Notes under the pieces: generated by a model
The model's database searches: none
Seen by the model: the letters and a program-made list of their open reading frames with translations, nothing else
Told to the model about the DNA's origin: nothing
Part shown: one piece after another, positions 7,923 through 15,203 of the stretch
How positions within the stretch are numbered: the stretch's first letter is position 1
Layout of the letters: each line of letters begins with the position of its first letter
Assembly (NCBI RefSeq): GCF_006874475.1
Contig: NZ_VIRM01000047.1
Location: 1-64,000 of the forward strand
Direction: 5' to 3'
From: Microbispora hainanensis
GTDB lineage: Bacteria > Actinomycetota > Actinomycetes > Streptosporangiales > Streptosporangiaceae
Length of the DNA: 64,000 bases
Made by a program: the position numbers and the translations under genes

Positions 7923-8332
7923 TGAGCCGCCCCTATCAGCCACTCCCGTAGCTGGTCGTCGCTGCTCAGGCAGATCATCTGCACCAGACCCCAGTTGTCG
8001 CGGTGGTTGACCGCGTCCAACAGGTGGTCCTGCCAATCCTCGGCGTACTCTCGAAGCGCGTCGATCATCTCGTCGATGGCCTCGTCGAACGTCCGCCCGT
8101 CCGCGGCGACCGGCAGCCCTGGAATGAAGACCGACCATCCGCCATCCTCGGCCACTACCTGGGCGTTGGATGGGCAGATTCGAGCCAGGAAGTATCGCAA
8201 GCGCTCGCCGTCTACTACAGCGGCGGTCCGGTCGTCGCGGCGAACGGTCGCACTCCGACCCCGCTCGGCAGCGTCGAGGAGCTCCTTGAGCTTGGCTCTG
8301 GCCTCCGTGTAGCTGGCGAAATGCACTCCCAT
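7919..8332 (-). CDS. Antitoxin with Phd-like N-terminus and HicB-like C-terminus
   Basis: 137-residue antitoxin for the downstream HicA-like toxin. Residues 4-48 (FASYTEARAKLKELLDAAER, then VDGERLRYFLA) look like a Phd/YefM DNA-binding domain. Residues 59-95 (VVAEDGGWSVFIPGLPV, then TFDEAIDEMIDALREYA) look like the HicB fold that neutralises HicA. This fused order, with DNA binding at the N-terminus, differs from classic HicB, which carries its HTH or RHH at the C-terminus. The start is ATG with gaggaag 5 bases upstream. A promoter with an overlapping palindrome lies 25 bases upstream, so autoregulation is likely. Confidence 0.8.
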   Translation of the reverse strand: MGVHFASYTEARAKLKELLDAAERGRSATVRRDDRTAAVVDGERLRYFLARICPSNAQVVAEDGGWSVFIPGLPVAADGRTFDEAIDEMIDALREYAEDWQDHLLDAVNHRDNWGLVQMICLSSDDQLREWLIGAAQ

Positions 8333-8356
8333 GCCACTTCCTCTCGTCCCACTGCC

Positions 8357-8400
8357 AGTATCGGATCGAGAGATACGTACGTCAAGTACGTGAAGTACTT
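8357..8400 (-). promoter_or_regulatory. Toxin-antitoxin promoter and operator
   Basis: On the minus strand, -35 TTGACG (8380-8385) and -10 GATACT (8357-8362) are separated by exactly 17 bases, about 20 bases before the antitoxin start region. A perfect inverted repeat, AAGTAC gtgaa GTACTT (8384-8400), overlaps the edge of the -35 box. This is the expected place for autorepression by the antitoxin's Phd-like domain. Confidence 0.7.
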
Positions 8401-8491
8401 CCTACAATCCGCGCGGCGTACTCCGGGGTATCGATCCGATCAGGCACGTCCGGTCACTTTGACGGCCTGTCCTGCTGCCCCGTCTCCTGAC

Positions 8492-8998
8492 TCAGTCGAG
8501 GACGAGGAACTGCCTGCCGTCGATCAGCTCGCGTACGGCGTCGAGATGGCCGGCGTGGGTCGCCGTCTCGACGATGACGTGGAGGATCGCCGCACGCAGG
8601 TCGCGCGGCGGCCGGTCGTCACGGTGGTCCGGCCACCAGCGCGGCGTCTGGTCCAGGCCGTTGGAGGCGATCACCTTGTCGGCGCGCGCCGTCTCCTCGC
8701 GGTAGAGGTCGAACACCTCCGAGGCGGGCCGGTCGCCGGGCACCTGCCACGCGTCGGCCGAGGTGGCGAACGAGGCCACCGCCTCGGGGTCGCCGCCGAA
8801 GACCGCGCGGAACCAGAAGCGCTCGACGTCGAGGGCGAGGTGGTGGACGAGGCCGACCGGGGTCCAGGCCGACGGAAGGACCGGACGCCGGAGGTCGGCC
8901 TCGTCCAGGCCGTCGAGGATGTCGATGACGTGCCGCCGCTTCCAGCTCAGGTAGCCGAGGAGGGTCTCGACCTCACTCGATTCCGGTGACGAGCTCAT
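8492..8998 (-). CDS. DinB/DUF664 family protein (mycothiol-dependent transferase-like)
   Basis: 168-residue four-helix DinB-superfamily protein. Recognisable parts are the N-terminal ETLLGYLSWKRRHVIDIL, the metal-ligand helix with GLVHHLALDVERFW (His at about 51-52), and a C-terminal HVIVETATHAGHLDAVRE block supplying the other histidines. Actinobacterial relatives are mycothiol-dependent enzymes for maleylpyruvate isomerisation or thiol transfer; the substrate here is unknown. It lies 18 bp downstream of the HxlR gene on the same strand, so they probably form an operon. Confidence 0.85.
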   Translation of the reverse strand: MSSSPESSEVETLLGYLSWKRRHVIDILDGLDEADLRRPVLPSAWTPVGLVHHLALDVERFWFRAVFGGDPEAVASFATSADAWQVPGDRPASEVFDLYREETARADKVIASNGLDQTPRWWPDHRDDRPPRDLRAAILHVIVETATHAGHLDAVRELIDGRQFLVLD

Positions 8999-9016
8999 GT
9001 GCGGTCTCCCCTTCGG

Positions 9017-9658
9017 TCACTCTGTCGCGAGGGCGTCGAGCAGCCGCTGGAGGGCCGCGCGGTCGCCGGTGGTCTCCAGCCGCTCCCCGAGCCGGCCGGG
9101 CGGTGTCCCGTCGATCACCAGGGCCTTGAGACCGGCCGGATCGGTCCGCAGGGCGACGTCCCACCGATCAGGCTCGCCCCTGCGGATCGCGAGCTCGCCG
9201 CCGGACACGCGGAGGGTGAAGACGTCCTCGCCCACGTCGACCAGGAACGTGGCGTCGAGGTCGCCCAGCCGGGCGGGTTCGAGGTGGCTCTTCACCGCGA
9301 GCATCAGCGAATCGGTCCCGAGGGGCGTCGTCGTCTCCTTCAACGGGGACTGCCGGCCCCATCGGCCGAGGTGCACGAGGATCGGCTCCAGGTCGTGGCC
9401 CCACTCGGTGAGCTCGTAGACCCACGCGCGCGCCGGCGGGCCCAGCTTGCGCCGCCGGATCACCCCGCCCTCCTCCAGATCGCGCAGCCGCTGCGAGAGC
9501 ACGGTCGGACTGGCGTTGGGCAGGCCGCTCTGCAGGTCGCTGTAGCGCTTCGGGCCGAAGAGCAGATCCCGGACGATCATCAGCGCCCAGCGCTCCCCGA
9601 CCAGGTCGAGGGCGCGCGCCGCGGCACAGGGGTCGCCGTACGTGCGTGCCGTGATCAC
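9017..9658 (-). CDS. HxlR-family regulator with SCP2-like C-terminal domain
   Basis: 213 residues. The first 105 form an HxlR winged helix (CAAARALDLVGERWALMIVR, then LFGPKRYSDLQSGLPNASP and LSQRLRDLEEGGVIRR). The rest, about 115-213, resembles an SCP2/sterol-carrier-like pocket (FLVDVGEDVFTLRVSGGELA, then DPAGLKALVIDG), a common fusion in actinobacterial HxlR proteins. The N-terminal cysteine at residue 11 is at the position used for redox or electrophile sensing in HypR/QorR-type members. ATG 9658 start. It is followed closely by the DinB gene and preceded by the NTF2-like gene on the same strand. Confidence 0.88.
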   Translation of the reverse strand: MITARTYGDPCAAARALDLVGERWALMIVRDLLFGPKRYSDLQSGLPNASPTVLSQRLRDLEEGGVIRRRKLGPPARAWVYELTEWGHDLEPILVHLGRWGRQSPLKETTTPLGTDSLMLAVKSHLEPARLGDLDATFLVDVGEDVFTLRVSGGELAIRRGEPDRWDVALRTDPAGLKALVIDGTPPGRLGERLETTGDRAALQRLLDALATE

Positions 9659-9703
9659 GTGCTCATCCTACTCATCCCGGAGCAGGTGCTTGCTTTCCCG
9701 TAG

Positions 9704-10117
9704 TCACGCCGGGGAGCTGTGATAGGCCTCGACGAGCCATTCTTCGTCGCGCCGTATGAGCGTCCAGGTCGCCAGCTCCCACCGGTCGGCCGGCGGTTCC
9801 TCCTCCCCCGCGAACACCGTGACGCTCCGCGTGATGACGAGGGCCACGTCCGGAACGGGGAACCGGATGCCCTCCGGCGCATGGACGCGCCTGAACCCCT
9901 TCAACGACCCCTCGAAGGCGGCGCCCATGGCCGACCTGATGCCGTCCCTGCCCCGCAGGTGGACCCCGGGCAGGATCACGGTGGCGTCCGGCGCATACCG
10001 GCCGGCGAACGTGCCGCCGTCGCCGTCCGACCACGCGGCCGACGTCGCCTCGAACAGGGCCCGTACGGCGCGCTCCTCAGCCGGCTCGATGGCCGCCTGG
10101 TGCGGTTCCGGGCTCAT
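9704..10117 (-). CDS. SnoaL/NTF2-like protein
   Basis: 137-residue alpha+beta-barrel protein of the SgcJ/EcaC or SnoaL-like NTF2 superfamily: AVRALFEATSAAWSDGDG, FAGRYAPDATVILPGVHLRG, then ALVITRSVTVF and WTLIRRDEEWLVEAYHSSPA. Members bind small hydrophobic ligands or act as cyclases/isomerases; no substrate is predicted. The start overlaps the upstream NmrA-like gene by ATGA, with ggagga upstream, so the two are one operon. Confidence 0.85.
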   Translation of the reverse strand: MSPEPHQAAIEPAEERAVRALFEATSAAWSDGDGGTFAGRYAPDATVILPGVHLRGRDGIRSAMGAAFEGSLKGFRRVHAPEGIRFPVPDVALVITRSVTVFAGEEEPPADRWELATWTLIRRDEEWLVEAYHSSPA

Positions 10118-11013
10118 TTCATTCCTCCAAAGACGTTCGCATCGAGGAATGCCGCCGCGTGGCCGCGGGCGAACTCGGCGAAGGTCGTGGGCCGCACTCC
10201 GAACGCGCGGTGGGTCTCCAGCCGCACGTGGGACTGGGGACGCCGCCTGCGCTCGGCGAACAGCTCGCGCACGATGCGGATGGACGGTTCGGGCATCCCC
10301 GCCTCCGCGCACTCGCGCAGCTTGTCCTGCAACGGCAGCTCCACGTGGTGGAAGGCGGTTCCCGTCGCCGCCGAGATCTGCTCGACGACCTCCTTCATCG
10401 TCAGCGCCTCCGGGCCGGTCATGTCGTACGCCCTGCCCTCGTTGCCGCCGGAGCTCAGCAGCGCGACCGCGACCTTCGCGACGTCCGCGATGGCGACGGG
10501 CGCCAGCCTGCTGTCGCCGATGGACAGGCGCAGCTCCCGCCGGTGCGGATCCAGGCCGGTGAGGGTGCCGGGCAGGTATGCCTCCATGAACTGGCTCGGA
10601 CGCAGGTGGGTCCAGGCCAGGCCGGACGCCTCGAGGTGGCGCTCGATCTCCAGGTGCTCACGCGTCCCGATGAAGCTGCCGGGATCGAACCCGACGCCCG
10701 ACTCCTTGCCGGAGTACTTCACGATGTGCGGCACGCCCGCGGCCTTGGCCGCGTCGATGAAGGTGCGCTGCGTCTCCACCATCCGCTCCCTCGGGGAGGA
10801 GATCATGAGGACGCGCTCCACGCCGCGCAGGGCGGCCGTCAGGGTCTCGGGGCGCAGCATGTCGCCCTCCACCACGTCCACACCCGGCAGCCCGTGGAAC
10901 TTGCGGGCCTTGTCCGGGTCTCTGACCAGCGCTCGGATCGGAACGTTCTGCCGGGCGGCCTCCCGGACCACGATCGATCCACTGAGCCCCGTCGCTCCGG
11001 TGACAAGAATCAT
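10114..11013 (-). CDS. NmrA-type NAD(P)-binding protein
   Basis: 299-residue atypical short-chain dehydrogenase of the NmrA/HSCARG or quinone oxidoreductase 2 (QorB) type. The Rossmann motif GATGLSGSIV lies at residues 6-15 and the pocket continues with RALVRDPDKARKF and VEGDMLRPETL; LIS-like SSPRERM and the YSGKESG segment (about 100) follow. It lacks a clear YxxxK dyad, as usual for NmrA-like members, so it may be a redox sensor or a quinone reductase. Leads the NTF2-like gene; a TACTTGT palindrome sits directly upstream and fits HxlR control. Confidence 0.87.
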   Translation of the reverse strand: MILVTGATGLSGSIVVREAARQNVPIRALVRDPDKARKFHGLPGVDVVEGDMLRPETLTAALRGVERVLMISSPRERMVETQRTFIDAAKAAGVPHIVKYSGKESGVGFDPGSFIGTREHLEIERHLEASGLAWTHLRPSQFMEAYLPGTLTGLDPHRRELRLSIGDSRLAPVAIADVAKVAVALLSSGGNEGRAYDMTGPEALTMKEVVEQISAATGTAFHHVELPLQDKLRECAEAGMPEPSIRIVRELFAERRRRPQSHVRLETHRAFGVRPTTFAEFARGHAAAFLDANVFGGMK

Positions 11014-11027
11014 GGCTACGACGCTAG

Positions 11028-11053
11028 TACTTGTTATTACAGAAAAACAAGTA
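11028..11053. promoter_or_regulatory. Inverted repeat operator upstream of NmrA-like gene
   Basis: Perfect 7-bp arms TACTTGT and ACAAGTA spaced by 12 AT-rich bases, 15 bases before the NmrA-like start codon. HxlR regulators bind TACTT...AAGTA-type repeats, and an HxlR gene lies downstream in the same gene group. Control by that protein is inference. Confidence 0.6.
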
Positions 11054-11126
11054 AGTAGCTCTGCATATGTAGCGTCCTATGTGCCGTGCCGCACTCCGGA
11101 CGCCGCGAGAACAAGCGATGGGAAGA

Positions 11127-11179
11127 GGACCGGGGTTGAGGACCCGCGGACAGCCGTTGGCGGTACCCGCGAGTAACTT
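11127..11179 (+). repeat. Inverted repeat, left copy
   Basis: A 53-base stretch that recurs, inverted, at 13656-13711. About 49 of 56 aligned positions agree, with four mismatches and three gap positions. The shared core includes GGGGTTGAGGA, GCGGACAGCC, TTGGCGGT and CCCGCGAGTAACTT. One-base gaps rule out a conserved coding frame. The pair brackets the TetR gene, a monooxygenase remnant and the SGNH hydrolase. Confidence 0.75.
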
Positions 11180-11211
11180 AAGTGGCTCTTCGAGCTTGAC
11201 CGGGGAGAAAC

Positions 11212-11257
11212 TGGTTCAGTGTTCCAAGTTGGTTCGATGTACCAAATGGGCTACCGT
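11212..11257 (+). promoter_or_regulatory. Tandem TetR operators and leaderless promoter
   Basis: Two near-identical 16-mers, TGGTTCAGTGTTCCAA (11212-11227) and TGGTTCGATGTACCAA (11230-11245), each an imperfect palindrome and starting 18 bases apart. They overlap a likely promoter: -35 TTGGTT (11229-11234), 17-base spacer, -10 TACCGT (11252-11257). The -10 ends six bases before the ATG, so the mRNA may be leaderless. Autorepression by the TetR protein is inferred. Confidence 0.6.
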
Positions 11258-11263
11258 GGAGAC

Positions 11264-11962
11264 ATGGCAACGCGAGCGCGGCGGACACAGCGGCGCAACC
11301 AGGTGCTCTCGCGGGAGCAGATCATCGATACCGCCATCGAGCTGCTCGATACGGGCGGCGAGGGGGCGCTGACCGTCCGGGCGATGACAGAGCGCCTGGC
11401 CACCGGGTCCGGGGCGATCTACTACCACGTGGGCACCCGGGACGAGCTCTTGGATACGGCGACAGAAACCGTCATCACGGCCGCTCTGGCGACCAGGCCT
11501 GGCGGGGCTTCGGCCACGCCCGAGGATGAGATCCGCTTCGTCGCGCTGGCCTTGTTCGATGCGATCGCTGAACACCAGTGGCTCGCCACGCGGCTGGCGC
11601 TCCAGATCATCCGCAACCCGGTCGGCCCGGTGACGGTGGGGATTTTCGAGAGGATCGGCCAGCAGGTGGTCGCCTTGGGCGTGCCGCAAGCCGCCTGGTT
11701 CGGCGCGACCTCGACGCTCGTGCACTACATCCTCGGCGCGGTCAGCCAGAACGCCCGCATCGAAGGGGATACCTCAGATGTCGAGAGCGAGGCGGACCGC
11801 GAAGAGTTCCTCGGCGCAGCATCGAGGGCGTGGCAGGAGCTCGACCCCGACGATTACCCGTTCATGCACGCCATCGCCGGCCAGATGCGAGAGCACGACG
11901 ACCGCGAGCAGTTCCTCACCGGCATCGCGCTGGTCCTGGACGGCATCACCAACCTCCGATGA
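11264..11962 (+). CDS. TetR-family transcriptional regulator
   Basis: 232 residues. HTH at about 16-62: LSREQIIDTAIELLDTGGEG, AMTERLATGSGAIYYHV. The C-terminal ligand domain is the TetR_C type found in regulators that contain AIYYHVGTRDELLDTATETV. The ATG at 11264 (MATRARRTQRR) fits the family; an upstream in-frame start at 11219 would place the operator inside the gene. Two tandem operator-like repeats lie immediately upstream. The next gene is a remnant of an FAD monooxygenase, a typical target of such regulators, so the original regulated gene may have been lost. Confidence 0.9.
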   Translation: MATRARRTQRRNQVLSREQIIDTAIELLDTGGEGALTVRAMTERLATGSGAIYYHVGTRDELLDTATETVITAALATRPGGASATPEDEIRFVALALFDAIAEHQWLATRLALQIIRNPVGPVTVGIFERIGQQVVALGVPQAAWFGATSTLVHYILGAVSQNARIEGDTSDVESEADREEFLGAASRAWQELDPDDYPFMHAIAGQMREHDDREQFLTGIALVLDGITNLR

Positions 11963-12207
11963 CCCACCGAACCCCACACCGTGCACGGCTACGCGCCCAA
12001 CGGCTCGATGACGGCACCCGCCTCGGCGACCTGATGCACCAGGGCCAGGCTGTTGCGCTCGACTTCGGCTCCGACCACGCGCTGCAGGGCGCGGCCCAGA
12101 GGTGGGAGCGCCGGATCCGGTACGCCTCCGGTGTGGTGCGTAACGACCTCGAACGGCAGTGCACATCCATTCCTGATCGGCTCACCTGCGCCGGAGCATC
12201 GATCTGA
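11959..12207 (+). pseudogene. C-terminal remnant of an FAD-dependent monooxygenase
   Basis: An 82-codon frame starting ATGA-coupled to the TetR stop. Its middle reads RLDDGTRLGDLMHQGQAVAL, followed by DFGSD and RWERRIRYASGVVRNDL, resembling the C-terminal thioredoxin-like region of aromatic-ring FAD hydroxylases (DGT-x-L-x-D-L near the start, then the domain end). The catalytic FAD and NAD domains are absent, and the usual LVRPDG end is replaced by ERQCTSIPDRL, suggesting a frameshift. This fills the roughly 370 bases between TetR and the hydrolase. Assignment rests on weak resemblance only. Confidence 0.45.
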
Positions 12208-12333
12208 AAGCGGCAGACCGTGAACGCCAATCGCATGTTCCACGACCGCGGGCAAAGCCGCTTGAGACCGAACCATGCGAGCGCCACCGGCCAGAACACC
12301 AGTCGCGACACCGACAACCGAAGGACAACGACC

Positions 12334-13548
12334 ATGACCGCCAGCATCGCCCGCCCTTCCAACCCCGACAGGCCGGACGCGGACGCGTTCGAATGGGTTC
12401 GCACCTGGGGCGCCTCGCCGCAGGCACCGGACAACTCCGTCAGCTTCGTCGAACCCTTCGGCAACGCCACGCTGCGGCAAGTCGTCCGCGTCAGCGGCGG
12501 CGGACACAGCATTCGCATCCGCATCAGCAACGAGTACGGAACCGCACCACTGACCATCGGCGCCGCCCGCGTCGCCATCACAGACTCCGGCATCGGGACC
12601 GAGAACGGAAGCGATCAAGCGGTGACCTTCAGCGGCAAGCCGACCACCACCATACCGGCGGGCGCGCCGATCCTCAGCGACCCCATCGATCTACCCATCG
12701 CCGCGCTGTCGCGGCTGACGATCAGCCTCTACCTACCCGGCCAAGTCGACACCTGCACCTGCCACGGGACCTTCCACGCACTCGGCTGGATCATCCCCGG
12801 CGACGCCACCACACTCACGTCCACGCCCACAGGCGCAGCCCCCTTGCCGGCACAAGCCCTGATCACGGCCGTGGAAGTGCAGTCCGGCACACCGACAAAG
12901 GCCATCGCCGTCCTCGGCGACTCTCGCGTCGATGGAATCGGCTCCACCCCCGGCGCAGACCGACGCTGGACCGACCTGCTCGCCGAGCGCCTAGCCGCCC
13001 GCGGCGGACAGACGCTCTGCGTGGTCAACCAGGGCATCGGCGGCAACCGCATCCTCGCCGACGGCATCGGCACCGCCGCCCTCGCCCGCTTCGACCGCGA
13101 CGTCCTCGCCACCCCGGGCCTTGGCCACGTGGTGATCGCAGTGGGCAATGACCTCGTCTTCTCCTTCGCCCCACGCACTGAGGAGACCGCCGGATTCCTC
13201 GAGATGTTCCCCGGCGCGCCCGTCACCGCGGACGACGTCATCGCAGCCCACCTCCAGCTAGCGGCCCGAGCCCGCGCGCACGGCTCAAAGGCCTACGCCG
13301 CGACCATCGCTCCCTACGGCGGCTCGGACATGTACTCACCCGAGGGTGACAAAGCACGCGAACAGGTCAACTCATGGATCCGCGCGAGCGACGCCTTCGA
13401 CGGCGTACTCGACTTCGACGCCGTCTGGCGCGACCCGGCCGACCCCACCCTCATTTGCAGCGACCTGCACATGGGCGACCACCTCCACGGCAACGACGCG
13501 GGCTACGCAGCCCTCGCGGAATCCATTGATCTCTCTCTTTTCGACTGA
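12334..13548 (+). CDS. SGNH/GDSL hydrolase family protein
   Basis: 404-residue esterase/lipase-like hydrolase. N-terminal WVRTWGASPQ (21-30) and the FVEPFGNATLRQVVRVS beta-sandwich segment match the actinobacterial GDSL esterases. Block I is VLGDSRVDG with nucleophile Ser197, block II is GIGGNRIL, block III VGNDLVF replaces the usual GTND, and the catalytic Asp/His pair is D382 and H385 in GDHLHGNDAGY. Most close relatives carry a Sec signal; none is visible here, so the protein looks cytoplasmic. The ATG at 12334 has gaagga upstream; an upstream GTG at 12220 would add 38 low-complexity residues. Confidence 0.88.
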   Translation: MTASIARPSNPDRPDADAFEWVRTWGASPQAPDNSVSFVEPFGNATLRQVVRVSGGGHSIRIRISNEYGTAPLTIGAARVAITDSGIGTENGSDQAVTFSGKPTTTIPAGAPILSDPIDLPIAALSRLTISLYLPGQVDTCTCHGTFHALGWIIPGDATTLTSTPTGAAPLPAQALITAVEVQSGTPTKAIAVLGDSRVDGIGSTPGADRRWTDLLAERLAARGGQTLCVVNQGIGGNRILADGIGTAALARFDRDVLATPGLGHVVIAVGNDLVFSFAPRTEETAGFLEMFPGAPVTADDVIAAHLQLAARARAHGSKAYAATIAPYGGSDMYSPEGDKAREQVNSWIRASDAFDGVLDFDAVWRDPADPTLICSDLHMGDHLHGNDAGYAALAESIDLSLFD

Positions 13549-13655
13549 TGTCTCTTGGCCGATCCGCTCGGCGCGCGAGTGCGAGGTCAGGCTGCATGCC
13601 AAGGCAAGGTCGGCTGACTGGCAGCGCGGGGACGACCCTTCCTAAGCCCTCCGCA
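13549..13655. other. Left part of a 361-base non-coding gap
   Basis: The 361 bases between the SGNH hydrolase stop and the HesB start (13549-13909) contain no supportable gene. The one distinctive element is the inverted repeat copy at 13656-13711. The remaining part to 13909 holds only the HesB upstream region with a gaagga ribosome site at 13895-13900. Confidence 0.6.
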
Positions 13656-13711
13656 AAGTTACTCGCGGGCACCGCCAAGGGCTGTCCGCAGGTTCCTCAA
13701 CCCCGGGGACC
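13656..13711 (-). repeat. Inverted repeat, right copy
   Basis: A 56-base stretch that is the reverse complement of 11127-11179 at about 88 percent identity. The two copies are about 2.5 kb apart and point inward around TetR, the monooxygenase remnant and the hydrolase. No transposase or target-site duplication is visible, so it could be an old element end or a paired regulatory sequence. Confidence 0.75.
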
Positions 13712-13909
13712 GATGGGCGGCAGTGGTCGGTAGGACATGCACGGCCGGAGCGCTACGCGGTTTCCTCCGCGGATCGGGGGTACGGCGTAACGAGGTCGGA
13801 GTGGCCGGCGTCGCACACTCACCGTCGGGCCGTCCCGACCTCAGGTGGCGCCGGGGCTTTTCTCCGGCCGTTCGAAAAATCCGTCCCCCATTCGTGAAGG
13901 AGCATTCCA

Positions 13910-14191
13910 ATGCTGACGCTGACCGACAACGCCGTCATCGCGATTCGTGATCTGACGGCCGGTGACGACATCCCCGATGAGGCGGGCCTGCGACTGGCGG
14001 CGAAGCCCGGCCCGGAAGCCTCCCTCGAACTGTCTCTGGTGAGCTCGCCGCAGGCCGGCGACCAGGTGATCGAGAAGGCGGACACCCGGGTCTTCGTCGA
14101 GGCGGGGGTGGCACCCGCGCTCGACGACAAGACGCTCGACGCCGAGATCGGCGCGGAGGGGCAGCACACCTTCATGCTCATGCGCCAGTAG
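13910..14191 (+). CDS. HesB/IscA-like protein lacking the cluster cysteines
   Basis: 93-residue A-type-carrier fold: MLTLTDNAVIAIRDLTAGDD, LRLAAKPGPEASLELSLVSS, VFVEAGVAPALDDKTLDAEI. IscA/HesB proteins normally ligate Fe-S or iron with three cysteines; this sequence has none, as in a known class of actinobacterial HesB-like proteins. It therefore cannot act as a classic Fe-S scaffold and its role is unknown. ATG with gaagga upstream, eight bases away. It is a single gene next to the convergent SDR gene. Confidence 0.8.
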   Translation: MLTLTDNAVIAIRDLTAGDDIPDEAGLRLAAKPGPEASLELSLVSSPQAGDQVIEKADTRVFVEAGVAPALDDKTLDAEIGAEGQHTFMLMRQ

Positions 14192-14309
14192 AACCACCTC
14201 TAGCGGTGCGTAACCGCGGCCCATGTCGTGCGGGCCCGCAGGTCGTCAGGCACAGACCAGCGGACGGCTTCAGCGCGGGCTCGCATCGGGTCGTCACAGC
14301 GAACAGGGG

Positions 14310-15065
14310 TCAGGCCCCGCCGGTCACTTTGATCGCCTGTCCGGTGATGCCGGAGTTGGCGGCCGAGCCCAGGTAGACGACGGCCTTCGCGACCTCGGCG
14401 GCGTCGAGCAGGCGGCCGATCGGAGCTCGCGCGCTGTAGTGCCCGCCCCACTGCTCGGCCATCTCGGCGTTCGTCTCGGTCCTGGTGAAGCCGGGCATGA
14501 TGACGTTGGACAGGATGTCACCGGCCTTCCCCAGCCCGAACGCGGCGGACCTGCTGAAACCGTGCAGCGCCGCCTTGGCCGCCCCGTAGTACTCCCCGCC
14601 GGGCATGCCGTCGACCGCGATGCTCGACGAGATGTGCACCATCCGGCCCCATCCGCGCTCCCGCATCGACGGGACGACCGCCCGGCTGAGCCGCAGCGCC
14701 CCCTCGACGTTGGCCCGGATCACCTTCTGCCACCTCTCGTCGGGCACAGCGTCGAACGGGAGGTCCGCATCCGGCTCGGCGGCGCCCCAGTGCACGGCGT
14801 TGTTGACCAGCACGTCGATCCGGCCCGACCACGCGAGCACACTCTCGACCAGGCCGCGGGCCGCTTCGTCGTCGTCCATCTCGTACGGCGCGACGAGCGA
14901 GCGCCCGCCGATCTCCTTGGCGAGCCGTTCCGCGCCGTCCTGCGCGTGGTGATAGGTGAGCACCACGTCGGCTCCTTCGGCGGCGAACCCGCGGGCGATC
15001 TCCCGCCCGATGCCGCCGGAGGCCCCCGTCACGACGACCGTACGGCCGGTGAGTCCCAGATCCAT
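14310..15065 (-). CDS. Short-chain dehydrogenase/reductase (FabG-like)
   Basis: 251-residue classical SDR: TGASGGIG at 13-20 binds NADP(H), NNA follows at about 88, the catalytic Ser is in HISSSIAVDG, and YYGAAKAAL carries the YxxxK dyad. The C-terminus GITGQAIKVTGGA is typical of FabG-type reductases. The ATG at 15065 has gaggag seven bases upstream; an ATG at 15080 is also possible. It is divergent from the XRE/MmyB regulator, which probably controls it, a layout widely seen in actinomycetes. Confidence 0.92.
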   Translation of the reverse strand: MDLGLTGRTVVVTGASGGIGREIARGFAAEGADVVLTYHHAQDGAERLAKEIGGRSLVAPYEMDDDEAARGLVESVLAWSGRIDVLVNNAVHWGAAEPDADLPFDAVPDERWQKVIRANVEGALRLSRAVVPSMRERGWGRMVHISSSIAVDGMPGGEYYGAAKAALHGFSRSAAFGLGKAGDILSNVIMPGFTRTETNAEMAEQWGGHYSARAPIGRLLDAAEVAKAVVYLGSAANSGITGQAIKVTGGA

Positions 15066-15203
15066 GTCGGCGCTCCTCATGTCAATGACAACCGTGAACA
15101 GCACCGAGGATCCGGTGACGGGGACCACCCGAGGGAGGCCGGGCCGAGACTGGCCCCCGCAGGGCCACGATCGGAGGCGAGGTCGCTCGATAGCCTGCGA
15201 AGC

